NCBI GenBank assembly: GCA_048058975.1 | Contig: JBLLNP010000005.1 | Location: 62,001-126,000, forward strand | Source: RHLJ01 sp048058975 | GTDB lineage: Bacteria > Bacteroidota > Rhodothermia > Balneolales > Balneolaceae | Reading direction: 5' to 3' | DNA length: 64,000 nucleotides | Shown: one piece after another, positions 34,165 to 43,784 of the stretch | How positions within the stretch are numbered: position 1 is the first letter of the stretch | Layout: the number at the start of each line of letters is the position of its first letter | Notes under the pieces: generated by a model | Told to the model about the DNA's origin: nothing | The model's input: only the letters and a program-made list of their open reading frames with translations | Database searches by the model: none | Translations under genes and position numbers: made by a program

Positions 34165-34800
34165 ATGAAGCGCTATATTTTTGTGATGAACAGAACAGGA
34201 TTTGAAAAACAATTATGGGGCGAAAATTTTGAACGGGTAATGGGTCTTGATGAAGTAGGCCGTGGTTGCCTTGCAGGACCGGTTGTAGCGGCGGGAGTAA
34301 TCTTCAGGCCCGGGACCATGATTGAAGGAATAAGGGACAGTAAAACTATTCCAGAAGGGGATCGAGAAGAACTTGCCTGCAAAATAAAGGAACAAGCATT
34401 GTTCTGGACAATACAGGAAGGAAACATAGAACTAATTGATACACTGAATATTCTATGGGCATCCTTATCTACTATGCAAAAATGCACTGAAATTGAAGGT
34501 GCAAAACCTGACTACTTGTTGGTGGATGGAAATAAATATGTAGCTTCCCTTATTCCGTATACCTGCTTGGTTAAAGGAGATAATCGCTCGATGAGTATAG
34601 GAGCTGCATCGATCCTGGCGAAAGTATACAGAGACAATTTAATGAAAGAGTTAGCTGCTCTGTATCCTGAGTTTGGATGGGATACCAATGTGGGTTATCC
34701 AACTCCTCATCACAAAAAAGCATTAAAAGAGTATGGCTTCACCAAGCATCACAGACTAAGCTTTTCTCTGGGTACGGATAAGAAATACATCAGGAAGTGA
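34165..34800 (+). CDS. rnhB: Ribonuclease HII
   Basis: 211 residues. The active-site carboxylates are D29 and E30 (GLDEVGRGCLAGPV), D121 (LLVDGN) and D157 (SILAKVYRDNLM). It removes ribonucleotides and RNA primers from DNA-RNA hybrids. An alternative ATG at codon 8 would give a start closer to the family core. It ends 1 bp from the convergent rodA stop. Confidence 0.96.
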   Translation: MKRYIFVMNRTGFEKQLWGENFERVMGLDEVGRGCLAGPVVAAGVIFRPGTMIEGIRDSKTIPEGDREELACKIKEQALFWTIQEGNIELIDTLNILWASLSTMQKCTEIEGAKPDYLLVDGNKYVASLIPYTCLVKGDNRSMSIGAASILAKVYRDNLMKELAALYPEFGWDTNVGYPTPHHKKALKEYGFTKHHRLSFSLGTDKKYIRK

Positions 34801-34801
34801 G

Positions 34802-36052
34802 TTACCGATAAATGCTAAACTCGCGTTTATGAAAATCCATATTCAGGCAAATCGCCAGCATAAAGGTGTTAGTAAGGAAAGCGGACCCGCCATAGCTTAC
34901 GAATGGAAGTGGGATACCAATAACAGGAAGTAGTGCAGTCGCGCTTCCAACATTAATGAAGAAGTGAATGAAGAAAACAGCTACAACACTTACTGTTACT
35001 AACTGGGCAAAAGGGTGTTTGTGGTTGCCAGCCATATTCAGTAATCGAATGAATAGGAACCCAAAAGTAAAAATGACTAACCCAGCGCCTATGAATCCGA
35101 ATTCCTCACCAATCACACAGAAAACGAAATCTGTCCATTGTTCAGGTAAAAACCGTAATTGAGTTTGTGTGCCCTCAAGGAATCCTTTGCCCATGATTCC
35201 ACCGGAACCAATGGCGGTTTTTGCCTGGATTACATTCCAACCTGCGCCTGTGGGATCAAAAGAAGGATTTGTAAAAGCGGTAATTCTTGCTATTTGATGT
35301 GGTTGCAGCACCTGGCTTAATGCAAGCTGTACTCCAACTACGGTAAGAATCCCGGTGACAAAAGAGGTGATAGTTAACCAGGTTCTGCGTTGAATAAAGA
35401 AGATTAATCCGGTTAAAAGAAGCGCAGATAGTAACCCTAGTTGCCAGCTAATTACAGTCAGGTAAAGTATTATTGCGGGAGAAATGATAAATAAAGAAAC
35501 TCCATACGGTAACCCCGACCAAAAAAGCATGACAGGTATTAGCGCAAAGAATATAATTGCTGTACCGAAGTCATTTTGAGCGATTACCAGTCCGGTAGGA
35601 ATCAGGATAATAATTACAGAAAAAAGTGCATACCGAATATTTTCTGTTGAAATATTTCTTCGGCTGGTTAGATAGTTGGCTACAGCTAAAATGGTAGCAA
35701 TTTTCATGAGCTCACTGCTTTGAATTCCAAAACCAGCAATACTGAACCAGCTCTTTGCTCCATTTATTTCTGATCCAAAGAGTAGTGTCAAAATCATAAG
35801 AACAATTCCTATGAAATAGAAAACGAAGGAAAGCTGAAGAATGGATCTGGGGGAAACAAACTGGACGCCAATCATAACCAGTGAACCTAGTACAACAAAC
35901 CCCAGTTGCTTGTAGAAATTCGATTGAATATATCCCGGTAAAAATTCTGAAACTGGTCCCTGAGTAGCACTATAAATAGCGATAAGGCCAATTAAGGTTA
36001 ACACAAACCAAGCAAAAGCAACCGACCAATTAAAATCTCGGGCACTACTCAT
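34802..36052 (-). CDS. rodA: Rod-shape SEDS glycosyltransferase RodA
   Basis: 416 residues with about ten membrane segments. SEDS signatures are NDFGTAIIFFALIP, the large periplasmic loop with AGWNVIQAKTAIGSGGIMGKG and FLPEQWTDFVFCVIGEEFG, and the C-terminal IGIPLPFVSYGGSAF. It polymerises glycan strands together with PBP2 during elongation. It overlaps the end of mrdA by 4 nt and is last in the mreBCD-mrdA-rodA run. Confidence 0.97.
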   Translation of the reverse strand: MSSARDFNWSVAFAWFVLTLIGLIAIYSATQGPVSEFLPGYIQSNFYKQLGFVVLGSLVMIGVQFVSPRSILQLSFVFYFIGIVLMILTLLFGSEINGAKSWFSIAGFGIQSSELMKIATILAVANYLTSRRNISTENIRYALFSVIIILIPTGLVIAQNDFGTAIIFFALIPVMLFWSGLPYGVSLFIISPAIILYLTVISWQLGLLSALLLTGLIFFIQRRTWLTITSFVTGILTVVGVQLALSQVLQPHQIARITAFTNPSFDPTGAGWNVIQAKTAIGSGGIMGKGFLEGTQTQLRFLPEQWTDFVFCVIGEEFGFIGAGLVIFTFGFLFIRLLNMAGNHKHPFAQLVTVSVVAVFFIHFFINVGSATALLPVIGIPLPFVSYGGSAFLTNTFMLAICLNMDFHKREFSIYR

Positions 36053-37887
36053 TCTGCTACCCGTTGAGAGTTATCTTCTTTTGGAACCCAATTCATAACA
36101 TAGTTGTAAGTATATGTGCGCTTCATCTCTCGCGTTAAATACTTTTCCAATATGAGTGACGCGATAGGAGCAGCAGAAGTGGAAGCGAAGCCAGCATTCT
36201 CGAGAAAAACGGTTACAACAATTTCAGGATTTTCATAGGGTGCAAATGAGGTAAACCAACCATGGCTGAATCCATGTGGGTTTTCTGCTGTTCCTGTTTT
36301 TCCCGCAAGGTCAATAATATCAGTTTTTGCATAAAAGCGTCCACTACCTTCCTGAACAACTCCTCGCATGCCCTGCTTTACAACATTAAGGTATTCTTCC
36401 CGAACCCAATCAATTTTTTCATGAATTTTTGGAGTATAAGAAACACTGCCATCACTTTGCTGTACGGAATGAACAAGGTGCGGCTTAATACGATATCCAC
36501 CATTTGCAATTGAACTGGTCATTTGAGCAACCTGAAGTGGAGATACTGAAATAACTCCCTGACCAATTCCGAGATTGATCAGGTCTCCCAACCCCCATTG
36601 TCGTCTTCCAAATCTTCGATCCATATAGGAGCTATCTGGAATAATTCCTGTGGTAGAACTGGGGAGATCAATGTCGTTAGGAACTCCCAGGCCAAAATCT
36701 TTAACTAGTCTGCTCCATATATTAAAATCACCCTGCGTACTGATTCTATCCATCAAAGAATAGAAATAGGTATTACTAGAGTAGGTAATTGCTTTTTCGA
36801 GATTATAATCTCCCAATGGGGCAATATCACGGTAAATCCTTCCTCTCCTATAGCCCCCAGTATTTTTTATGTTTGTCTCGGGAGTTACGTATCCAAGATG
36901 GAGCCCAATAATTCCCATCAGAGGTTTAAAAGTTGATCCGGGAGGCTGACGACTTGAAATAGCACGGTTAAAAAGTGGCCGGGTTGAATCGGAGTTAATA
37001 TCAACCCAATACTCTCTGTCTAAACGGCCCGCTAAACGAGTAACATCATAATGAGGGGAGCTTACCAGAGTTAAAATTTCACCTGTATGAGGGTTCATCG
37101 CAACTACGGCACCGATCTTATCCCTCATGAGTTCCTCGGTAAACGACTGAAGTTCGGAATCAATTGTAGTAACGATATTTGCACCTTGAACAGGGTTTTT
37201 TCCTGAACGCTCTCCCTCATAATTGCCAAGTGATTGACCGTAGGCATTTACTTTAAGAAATTCTACTCCAAGATCACCTCGTAAGGCATCTTCATAAACC
37301 ATTTCAAGGCCGCTTTTCCCAATTTTGTCGCCTAATCTAAGGTCTTCGGACGCTTCATAGTCGTTCCGGTCAGCTTCACGGAGATATCCAAAAATATGAG
37401 AAGCAATCATATCAGTTGGGTAATGCCTTTTACTTTCAATTTGGTGTCCAATGCCCGGTAGTTGCCAAATATTTTCCTGAACTAACGAAAAGGTTTCGAA
37501 GTCAACATCGGTAAGAAGAGGAGAGGTTCTATACCAGGAGTACCTTTGAGCTTCATTTATTCTACTGGTTATTACACTATCTTCAACTTGAAGTAAATCT
37601 GCCAGTAATGGAATTTTAGCTTTGTCAAAATTCGAAGGGGTAACTGTGATGGAAAAAATCGGTTCGTTATCTACAATTAACTTACCGTACCTGTCGTAAA
37701 TAAGGCCTCGGGAAGGACTTACAAATTCTTGCCGAATCGAATTTTCCTCGCCTAAACTGGCATAAGTTTCATATTGTATAACCTGTAAATAGAAAACGCG
37801 GCTTAACACAACCAGGCATAACCCGATCATTATCACTTGAAGTGATCTGATAGAAGTTCTGGTCCGGTTAGATTGGTTTTTATACAA
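36049..37887 (-). CDS. mrdA: Penicillin-binding protein 2
   Basis: 612 residues. Single membrane anchor about 15-36; dimerisation domain with RGLIYDRYGKLIVDN; transpeptidase domain with SxxK at S318-K321 (PPGSTFKP), SxN at 370-372 (SSN) and KTG at 530-532 (LAGKTGTAENPHG). It cross-links new peptidoglycan for lateral-wall growth with RodA. It lies 2 bp downstream of mreD. Confidence 0.97.
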   Translation of the reverse strand: MYKNQSNRTRTSIRSLQVIMIGLCLVVLSRVFYLQVIQYETYASLGEENSIRQEFVSPSRGLIYDRYGKLIVDNEPIFSITVTPSNFDKAKIPLLADLLQVEDSVITSRINEAQRYSWYRTSPLLTDVDFETFSLVQENIWQLPGIGHQIESKRHYPTDMIASHIFGYLREADRNDYEASEDLRLGDKIGKSGLEMVYEDALRGDLGVEFLKVNAYGQSLGNYEGERSGKNPVQGANIVTTIDSELQSFTEELMRDKIGAVVAMNPHTGEILTLVSSPHYDVTRLAGRLDREYWVDINSDSTRPLFNRAISSRQPPGSTFKPLMGIIGLHLGYVTPETNIKNTGGYRRGRIYRDIAPLGDYNLEKAITYSSNTYFYSLMDRISTQGDFNIWSRLVKDFGLGVPNDIDLPSSTTGIIPDSSYMDRRFGRRQWGLGDLINLGIGQGVISVSPLQVAQMTSSIANGGYRIKPHLVHSVQQSDGSVSYTPKIHEKIDWVREEYLNVVKQGMRGVVQEGSGRFYAKTDIIDLAGKTGTAENPHGFSHGWFTSFAPYENPEIVVTVFLENAGFASTSAAPIASLILEKYLTREMKRTYTYNYVMNWVPKEDNSQRVAE

Positions 37888-37889
37888 GG

Positions 37890-38360
37890 TTATTTAACTC
37901 TGAAAACAAATATTAAAGCTCCTATAACTGCAGTGTAAATGGCGTTCCCTATAACAAAGAAAACGGGACTGTAACCAGTTGCATATGCATCAAAGAAACT
38001 ACTCAAGACTATAAAAATTATATTATGGACAAAAGCAGCTGATAAAATGAATATAAAAATCTGCCAAAGGAGTAATTGTATTTCTGAGCGGCGTTTCACA
38101 AAACTATAAAAAAGAAACACAAGCAAAGTTTTTGAGAACATATACATACCCCAAAAGTCAAATAAGGCGTCTTGCAAAAAACCTAAGAAGGCAGCTATAA
38201 ATAACAACTGAGGTCTGTCATATCGTGCAACCAGCCAGAGTAAATAAAAGGTTATTGGATCGGCGGATACTCCAAAAATAGACAGGTGTTGAAAAAACAG
38301 TACTTGTACTATTACAAAAACAACACCCAATCCTAAATCTTTTATTAATTCCCTATTCAT
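37890..38360 (-). CDS. mreD: Rod shape-determining protein MreD
   Basis: 156 residues, almost entirely hydrophobic with about five membrane segments (VVFVIVQVLFFQHLSIFGV, FYLLWLVARYDRPQLLFIA, FLGFLQDALFDFWGMYMF). It has the MreD length and the position between mreC and mrdA; sequence conservation in this family is low. Its start overlaps the mreC stop by 4 nt. Confidence 0.92.
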   Translation of the reverse strand: MNRELIKDLGLGVVFVIVQVLFFQHLSIFGVSADPITFYLLWLVARYDRPQLLFIAAFLGFLQDALFDFWGMYMFSKTLLVFLFYSFVKRRSEIQLLLWQIFIFILSAAFVHNIIFIVLSSFFDAYATGYSPVFFVIGNAIYTAVIGALIFVFRVK

Positions 38361-39199
38361 CTGAATAACTCGTTATAACCTTCATTCAGATTTATGATAG
38401 CTGAGTCGGGCTCAAAAGTAATAACAAATCCCTCTGCTACATCAAAAAGAGAAGCATAAGGTTCCAGGAAAATGCGCTGAGTGTCTTTACCTGGTTCTTC
38501 TACTGTTCTGATAACTCTTCCAATAGGAATACCTGCCGGAAATTCATTTCCAAATCCAGAAGTCTCGATTATATACCCGGAATCAACCGGGACTGTTTTT
38601 GGTACAAAATCCATAACCAACTCCGACATGTTTTCCCCCGACCAACTTACAATTCCTACAGAACGGGTTTCCAGAACACGTGCACTAACCCGAAAAAAGT
38701 TATTGAAATATGGCATCACCTGGGAGTAGTATCCGCTTGTAAGAATCACTTTCCCAACTAGCCCATCTGATGTTACTACCGGCATGCCTGCACTAATTCC
38801 TTCCCTGAAGCCTGCATCGATAGTAAAACTGTTATTAAGTCCGGTAAGTTCTTTACTTACTACCGTTATTGGTTTTAACTGGAAATCGCTCTGCGCCTGG
38901 AAATCAAGCAGTCTTCGAAGTTCTTTATTTTCTAGCTCAATAGCTCTGAGACGGCTTAACTCATCTTGTAATAATATATTCTGGCGTTGCAGATAGGTAT
39001 TTGTATTTAATGCCTGGCGGTACACCCTGATATTTGACAGTGGTTCTTCGAGAAGGCTTACTACAGTAATGGAAAGCTGCCGAAGCGTATCAATTCCGCC
39101 CTGATGGCGATTTACAGCAATAGAGAGTGCACAAACAAGTAGAAGGGCAGTTATTATGTAATCGGTAGCATTCTCAACTTTAAAAACTCTAAATCGCAT
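38357..39199 (-). CDS. mreC: Rod shape-determining protein MreC
   Basis: 280 residues: membrane segment about 13-29, coiled coil about 60-95 (NTYLQRQNILLQDELSRLRA, ENKELRRLLDF), then the MreC beta-barrel domain with TVVSKELTGLNNSFTIDAG, GLVGKVI and FPAGIPIGRVI. It scaffolds PBP2 and other elongasome parts in the periplasm. 14 bp downstream of mreB. Confidence 0.96.
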   Translation of the reverse strand: MRFRVFKVENATDYIITALLLVCALSIAVNRHQGGIDTLRQLSITVVSLLEEPLSNIRVYRQALNTNTYLQRQNILLQDELSRLRAIELENKELRRLLDFQAQSDFQLKPITVVSKELTGLNNSFTIDAGFREGISAGMPVVTSDGLVGKVILTSGYYSQVMPYFNNFFRVSARVLETRSVGIVSWSGENMSELVMDFVPKTVPVDSGYIIETSGFGNEFPAGIPIGRVIRTVEEPGKDTQRIFLEPYASLFDVAEGFVITFEPDSAIINLNEGYNELFR

Positions 39200-39213
39200 T
39201 CAAAATCAATCCA

Positions 39214-40281
39214 TTAGGAATCAATTACAGGTCGGTAGTATTCCAGGTTCTCTAAAATTGCCCCTGTTCCACGCACTACAGCGGTTAATGGGTCTTCGGC
39301 AATGTGCACCGGAAGATCGGTGGTTTCCATGATCAACTTATCAAGATTTTTGAGGAGTGCTCCACCACCTGTAAGCATAATTCCACGATCTAATATGTCT
39401 GCTGAAAGTTCTGGAGGAGTTTGCTCAAGCGACTTTGTAATCGACTCTACAATAGTATTAACAGATTCTGCCATTGCCTCACGGGCATCTTTAGAAGTAA
39501 TATGCCGGGTTCTTGGAACACCATTAACCAGATCACGACCTTTAGTGATCATTTCAAGTTCTTCATCTAAAGGAGCGGCAGAACCGATTTCACATTTTAT
39601 TTTTTCTGCAGTTCGTTCACCTATCAGGAGGTTGTGATTTCTTCTGAAGTAATTGATGATATCTTCATTTAATTCATCGCCGCCTAAACGAACGGATTGA
39701 GCATACACAATTCCAGAGAGGGCAATAACGGCGATTTCAGTAGTTCCACCTCCTATATCCACAATCATATTTCCAACAGGCTCGTGCACATCTAAACCGA
39801 TCCCAATAGCTGCGGCCATGGGCTCATCTACCAAATACACTTCTTTAGCTCCTGCGTGTTCAGCACTATCACGTACAGCGCGGCGCTCAACTTCGGTGAT
39901 ACCACTAGGTACACAAATAACCATTTGTCTGGTTGTAGAGTACCACTTTTTCTTCACCTTGTAGATCATTCCTTTGATCATTTGCTCAGCCACTTCGAAG
40001 TCTGCAATTACTCCATCTCTAAGCGGTCTGATTGTGCGTATTTTCCGGTGAGTTTTTTCATGCATCAACCTGGCTTCGTGTCCTGTAGCTACGGGAATAT
40101 CTTGTTGATTGAGCGCTACGATGGATGGTTCATTCAAAACAATGCCTTCTCCGCGCGAGTAAATCAGGGTGTTAGCTGTCCCTAAATCGATTGCGATATC
40201 AGTATATAGAAAATCAAAAAGTCCCTTCTTAGGTGGCTTTTTGGATGATTTAGGGGATGGAATTCCAAACCTGTCGGACAT
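39214..40281 (-). CDS. mreB: Rod shape-determining actin homologue MreB
   Basis: 355 residues, with a short N-terminal extension (SPKSSKKPPKKGLFDFLYTD) before the actin-type phosphate-1 motif IAIDLGTANTLIY. Also present are LNEPSIVAL, the phosphate-2 motif VDIGGGTTEIAVIALSG and the adenosine motif LTGGGALLKNLD. It polymerises under the membrane and orients wall synthesis. First gene of the minus-strand rod operon, with 109 bp to purH upstream. Confidence 0.97.
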   Translation of the reverse strand: MSDRFGIPSPKSSKKPPKKGLFDFLYTDIAIDLGTANTLIYSRGEGIVLNEPSIVALNQQDIPVATGHEARLMHEKTHRKIRTIRPLRDGVIADFEVAEQMIKGMIYKVKKKWYSTTRQMVICVPSGITEVERRAVRDSAEHAGAKEVYLVDEPMAAAIGIGLDVHEPVGNMIVDIGGGTTEIAVIALSGIVYAQSVRLGGDELNEDIINYFRRNHNLLIGERTAEKIKCEIGSAAPLDEELEMITKGRDLVNGVPRTRHITSKDAREAMAESVNTIVESITKSLEQTPPELSADILDRGIMLTGGGALLKNLDKLIMETTDLPVHIAEDPLTAVVRGTGAILENLEYYRPVIDS

Positions 40282-40390
40282 TTCAAGTAGTTAATAGGTT
40301 GATATTAGTGCTGATAAAAATTTGGATGGAAAATACAATAATGAGACTCTATTTGCGAATGATTAAATACACAAAACATTAGATAAAAAA

Positions 40391-41965
40391 CTAGTGTTTA
40401 AAATGACGCTTTCCTGTAAAAATCATCGTCATGTTATACTCATTGGCTTTTGCAATTACTTCTTCATCACGAATACTTCCACCCGGTTGAATCACCGCAG
40501 TTACTCCAGCATTTGCAGCTGCTTCTATTCCATCTGAGAAAGGAAAGAAAGCATCAGATGCAATAGCAGACCCGGTTAGTTCAAGTCCTTCTTTATTAGC
40601 TTTCGCAACAGCTATTTCAGAAGAATCAACTCGGCTGGTTTGTCCTGATCCTATACCAAGAGTACGCCCGTCCTTAGCATATACAATGGCATTAGATTTT
40701 ACGTGACGTACAACTTTCCATGAAAACAATAAATCCTGCATTTCAGCTTCCGAAGGTTTTCGTGATGTTACCACCTTAAACTCTGATTCGTCAAAAGGTT
40801 CCGTATCTGCATCCTGATTCAGCAATCCTCCGAAAATAGATCGGAATGTTGTTTTAGAATGCGCAATAAAGGCTTCATTAACGCGAATTAAACGGCGATT
40901 TTTCTTTTGAATGAGTAATTCTTCAGCTTCTGAAGAATAGGAGGGAGCAACAATAATCTCCGTAAATATTTTATCGATGGACTGTGCCGTCTCTAAATCA
41001 AGCTCTTTGTTCACTACTATGATTCCTCCAAAAGGAGAAACGGTATCGGTACTGAACGCCTTTTGATAGGCTTCATTTAAGGTACCGCCTATTCCAACTC
41101 CACATGGGATGGTATGCTTGATAATGGCACATGCAGGCTTTCCGACTTTAAAATCAGAAATAATATTAAGTGCAGCATCCACATCCAGGTAATTATTGTA
41201 GCTTAGTTGCTTGCCATGAAAACAGTCTATGATTTCTTGCTGATTTCCATATACGGCTGCTTCCTGATGTGGATTTTCGCCGTATCTCAAATCCTGAGAA
41301 AGTGGCAACGAGACATTAAACTGTTGAGAAGGCTCTTCGTTTACAATACTATCAAAATAATTTGATATTGCGGAGTCATAGTCGGCAGTGTGGGCGAAGG
41401 CATCTTTTGCAAGTTTTTTTCTGGTAGAGAAAGTGATTCCATTACCCGAATTCAGCTCTTCAATAAATTGATCATATTGTGCTGGAGAAGAAAGAATACA
41501 TACATGCGCAAAGTTCTTTGCGGCTGCCCGGATCATAGTAGGTCCCCCAATATCAATAAACTCGGTAGCTTTTGCAGGAGTAGTATCCGGCTGGCTAATT
41601 ATTTCTTTAAAAGGGTAGAGATTAACAACCACCAACTCAATGGGTTTAATTCCAAGGCTCTCCAGTTCTTCATTATCAGGAGCGTGACTGGTTCTGGCTA
41701 AAATTCCACCATGAATATTCGGGTGAAGTGTTTTAACTCTTCCATCCAGGCACTCCGGGAATCCTGTTATTTCTGATGCATCTTTTACATTCATTCCTGC
41801 ATCAGCGATAGCTTTGGCTGTTCCTCCAGTCGAAATTAATTCGACTCCGGCTTTATCAAGTGCAGCTGCTAATTCAATTAACTTTGATTTATCAGACACA
41901 GAAAGCAGCGCTCTTTTTATGGTTAAAGAATTTTCGGGAAGCGAAGAGAGGGGTTTTAAAGCCAT
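40391..41965 (-). CDS. purH: Bifunctional AICAR transformylase / IMP cyclohydrolase
   Basis: 524 residues, normal length. The N-terminal MGS-like cyclohydrolase domain shows LISTGGTAKAIADAG, DGRVKTLHPNIHGGILAR and NLYPFKE. The transformylase domain shows LRYGENPHQEAAVYG, IIKHTIPCGVGIG and SDAFFPFSDGIEAAANAGV. It catalyses the last two steps of purine synthesis. It follows purN by 2 bp, an operon of folate-dependent purine enzymes. Confidence 0.97.
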   Translation of the reverse strand: MALKPLSSLPENSLTIKRALLSVSDKSKLIELAAALDKAGVELISTGGTAKAIADAGMNVKDASEITGFPECLDGRVKTLHPNIHGGILARTSHAPDNEELESLGIKPIELVVVNLYPFKEIISQPDTTPAKATEFIDIGGPTMIRAAAKNFAHVCILSSPAQYDQFIEELNSGNGITFSTRKKLAKDAFAHTADYDSAISNYFDSIVNEEPSQQFNVSLPLSQDLRYGENPHQEAAVYGNQQEIIDCFHGKQLSYNNYLDVDAALNIISDFKVGKPACAIIKHTIPCGVGIGGTLNEAYQKAFSTDTVSPFGGIIVVNKELDLETAQSIDKIFTEIIVAPSYSSEAEELLIQKKNRRLIRVNEAFIAHSKTTFRSIFGGLLNQDADTEPFDESEFKVVTSRKPSEAEMQDLLFSWKVVRHVKSNAIVYAKDGRTLGIGSGQTSRVDSSEIAVAKANKEGLELTGSAIASDAFFPFSDGIEAAANAGVTAVIQPGGSIRDEEVIAKANEYNMTMIFTGKRHFKH

Positions 41966-41967
41966 GG

Positions 41968-42555
41968 TTAGTTGAGAGTTTTTAAGTAGTCAGAAATTAC
42001 TTTGGGATACAAAATGTGTTCCTGTTCCAGTACGCGAGCCGCTAATTCTTCCGGGGTATCTTGATCCATTACCGGAACTTCTGCCTGATCAAGAATTGGT
42101 CCATCATCGTAATTTTCAGAAACGATATGAATGGTACATCCTGATACTTTATCGCCGGCGTCAATTACTGCCCGGTGAACATTAAGACCGTAAAAACCTT
42201 TACCTCCATACTTTGGAAGCAATGAAGGATGGATATTCAGGATTCTGTTTTGAAAAGCCTGGATTACGTTAGCAGGAATTTTTTTTAGAAAACCTGCCAG
42301 TACAATCAAATTAGCATCCCAGTCCTGAAGTTGTTCGAGCAAAGCTTCACAATATTCATCGTAGGAATCGTAATCTGACTCGGAGAGCACTGCCCAGGGA
42401 ATTTGATGATTGGACGCACGATCAAGCGCTTTGATTTTTTGCTTATTTGAGATAAGTCCGGTAATGCGGGCGTTTAGAGTGCCTGCTTCAATTGCATCGA
42501 TAATGGACTGGAAGTTTGAACCTGAACCTGAGGCAAAAACAACAATATTTTTCAA
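41968..42555 (-). CDS. purN: Phosphoribosylglycinamide formyltransferase
   Basis: 195 residues. Substrate loop VFASGSGSNFQSIIDA near the N-terminus; catalytic Asn-His-Asp region NIHPSLLPKYGGKGFYG and HIVSENYDDGPILDQAEV. It transfers formyl from 10-formyl-THF to GAR. The start codon lies 2 bp upstream of purH's run and about 75 bp past the AI-2E gene. Confidence 0.96.
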   Translation of the reverse strand: MKNIVVFASGSGSNFQSIIDAIEAGTLNARITGLISNKQKIKALDRASNHQIPWAVLSESDYDSYDEYCEALLEQLQDWDANLIVLAGFLKKIPANVIQAFQNRILNIHPSLLPKYGGKGFYGLNVHRAVIDAGDKVSGCTIHIVSENYDDGPILDQAEVPVMDQDTPEELAARVLEQEHILYPKVISDYLKTLN

Positions 42556-42630
42556 AAGAACCTGATATTAAGCGTTGCTGAAATGCTTAACAAAGATAGG
42601 AAAACTTTAGGTGTATCGGCAGCCGGACTT

Positions 42631-43728
42631 TTAAGTAATTTGTGGAGGAGAAGGTTGGGGAGGCGGAGCTTCAATTCTGAAAACCTGGTAGTTGTTAAAA
42701 CTCCAGGATACCTGGTTAATAGTAATTTTGATGACAGTTGCGATAGGAATAGCAACGAGCATTCCCAATAAACCTGCAATTTCTGCGCCAATTAAAATGA
42801 TGAAAAGGATGGCTACCGGGTGCATATCTGCTGAACGGGAAAAAAGAAATGGTTGAAATACAAGATTATCCAGCATTTGAACTACAAAAATTGCGACCAT
42901 ACAAACAAGTACAAGCGAAAAATCTCCGGTCTCAATAATCGACACTATAATTGATAATAAGTAGCCGATGATTGGACCGAAGTATGGGATGGTATTAGCT
43001 ACACCTACCGAGATACCTACAGAAAGAGAATTATCTAATCCCGCAATGGTAAGCGTTGACCATGAAGAAAAAGCTACAAGGATACTTTGCAAGAGCACAC
43101 TACGGAAATAAAGCCCCAGTCTTTTTTCGATTTTATCAATCAGCGTTAGAGTAGTTTCAAAGTATTTATTTGGTACTAATCTCAGAATATCTCTTCTGAT
43201 TTTGGTGCCGTCTTTCAAAAAGAAAAAAACCACAAATGGCACAATCAAAATAGCCCAGAAAATATTGGTGAACACTCCCAAAGCATCACTCAGAATGGAT
43301 GAAAGTCTTCCAAGATCAAATAGCTCGCTTAGGATATTAGAGACATTTTCTTCGAGCATGCCCACCGGTATAAATTGAAAATCTTCAGTTAACCGGGCTT
43401 CTATCTGGCTGGCTATTCGCTGGATATTCTCAATAGTGAGGTTGTTTGTCAACTCCAGCATTTCGGCTACAAATATTGGTATCACATTAGTTGAGATATA
43501 CACTACAACAAGAATTACTGCGGAAAGACAAAGTGTAATTCCTAGTGTTCTATTCAAACCCATTCGTTGAAGCCGGTTTACAAAAGGGTCGAGAATGTAA
43601 CTGAGTACTAAAGCTATAACAAGATATATTACAAGTATAAAAAGGTTGTACAAAGTGAGCGCTATTAACCCTAAGGCAGTAGCCCCGATCGCAAAACGTA
43701 CAACCCGTTCAAGTGTAATGTTTTTCAA
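42631..43728 (-). CDS. AI-2E family transporter (PerM-like)
   Basis: 365 residues with about seven or eight membrane segments. Family landmarks are SYILDPFVNRLQRMGLNR, VPFVVFFFLKDGTKIRRD, VANTIPYFGPIIGYLLSII, QMLDNLVFQPFLFSRS and HPVAILFIILIGAEIAGLLGML. Members export small molecules or ions, and the substrate is unknown here. The C-terminal tail ends in a Pro-rich stretch (PPPQPSPPQ). It is divergent from the gene at 43785. Confidence 0.93.
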   Translation of the reverse strand: MKNITLERVVRFAIGATALGLIALTLYNLFILVIYLVIALVLSYILDPFVNRLQRMGLNRTLGITLCLSAVILVVVYISTNVIPIFVAEMLELTNNLTIENIQRIASQIEARLTEDFQFIPVGMLEENVSNILSELFDLGRLSSILSDALGVFTNIFWAILIVPFVVFFFLKDGTKIRRDILRLVPNKYFETTLTLIDKIEKRLGLYFRSVLLQSILVAFSSWSTLTIAGLDNSLSVGISVGVANTIPYFGPIIGYLLSIIVSIIETGDFSLVLVCMVAIFVVQMLDNLVFQPFLFSRSADMHPVAILFIILIGAEIAGLLGMLVAIPIATVIKITINQVSWSFNNYQVFRIEAPPPQPSPPQIT

Positions 43729-43784
43729 TTTTTTAGCTATTAAATTTTTAGCTTTACAGCATCAGCTGAACCAGATAAAACATA

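Noticed and set aside
40374..40399. AAACATTAG / CTAGTGTTT hairpin at the purH stop as a terminator
   Set aside because: AT-rich weak stem overlapping the stop codon, without a proper U-run.
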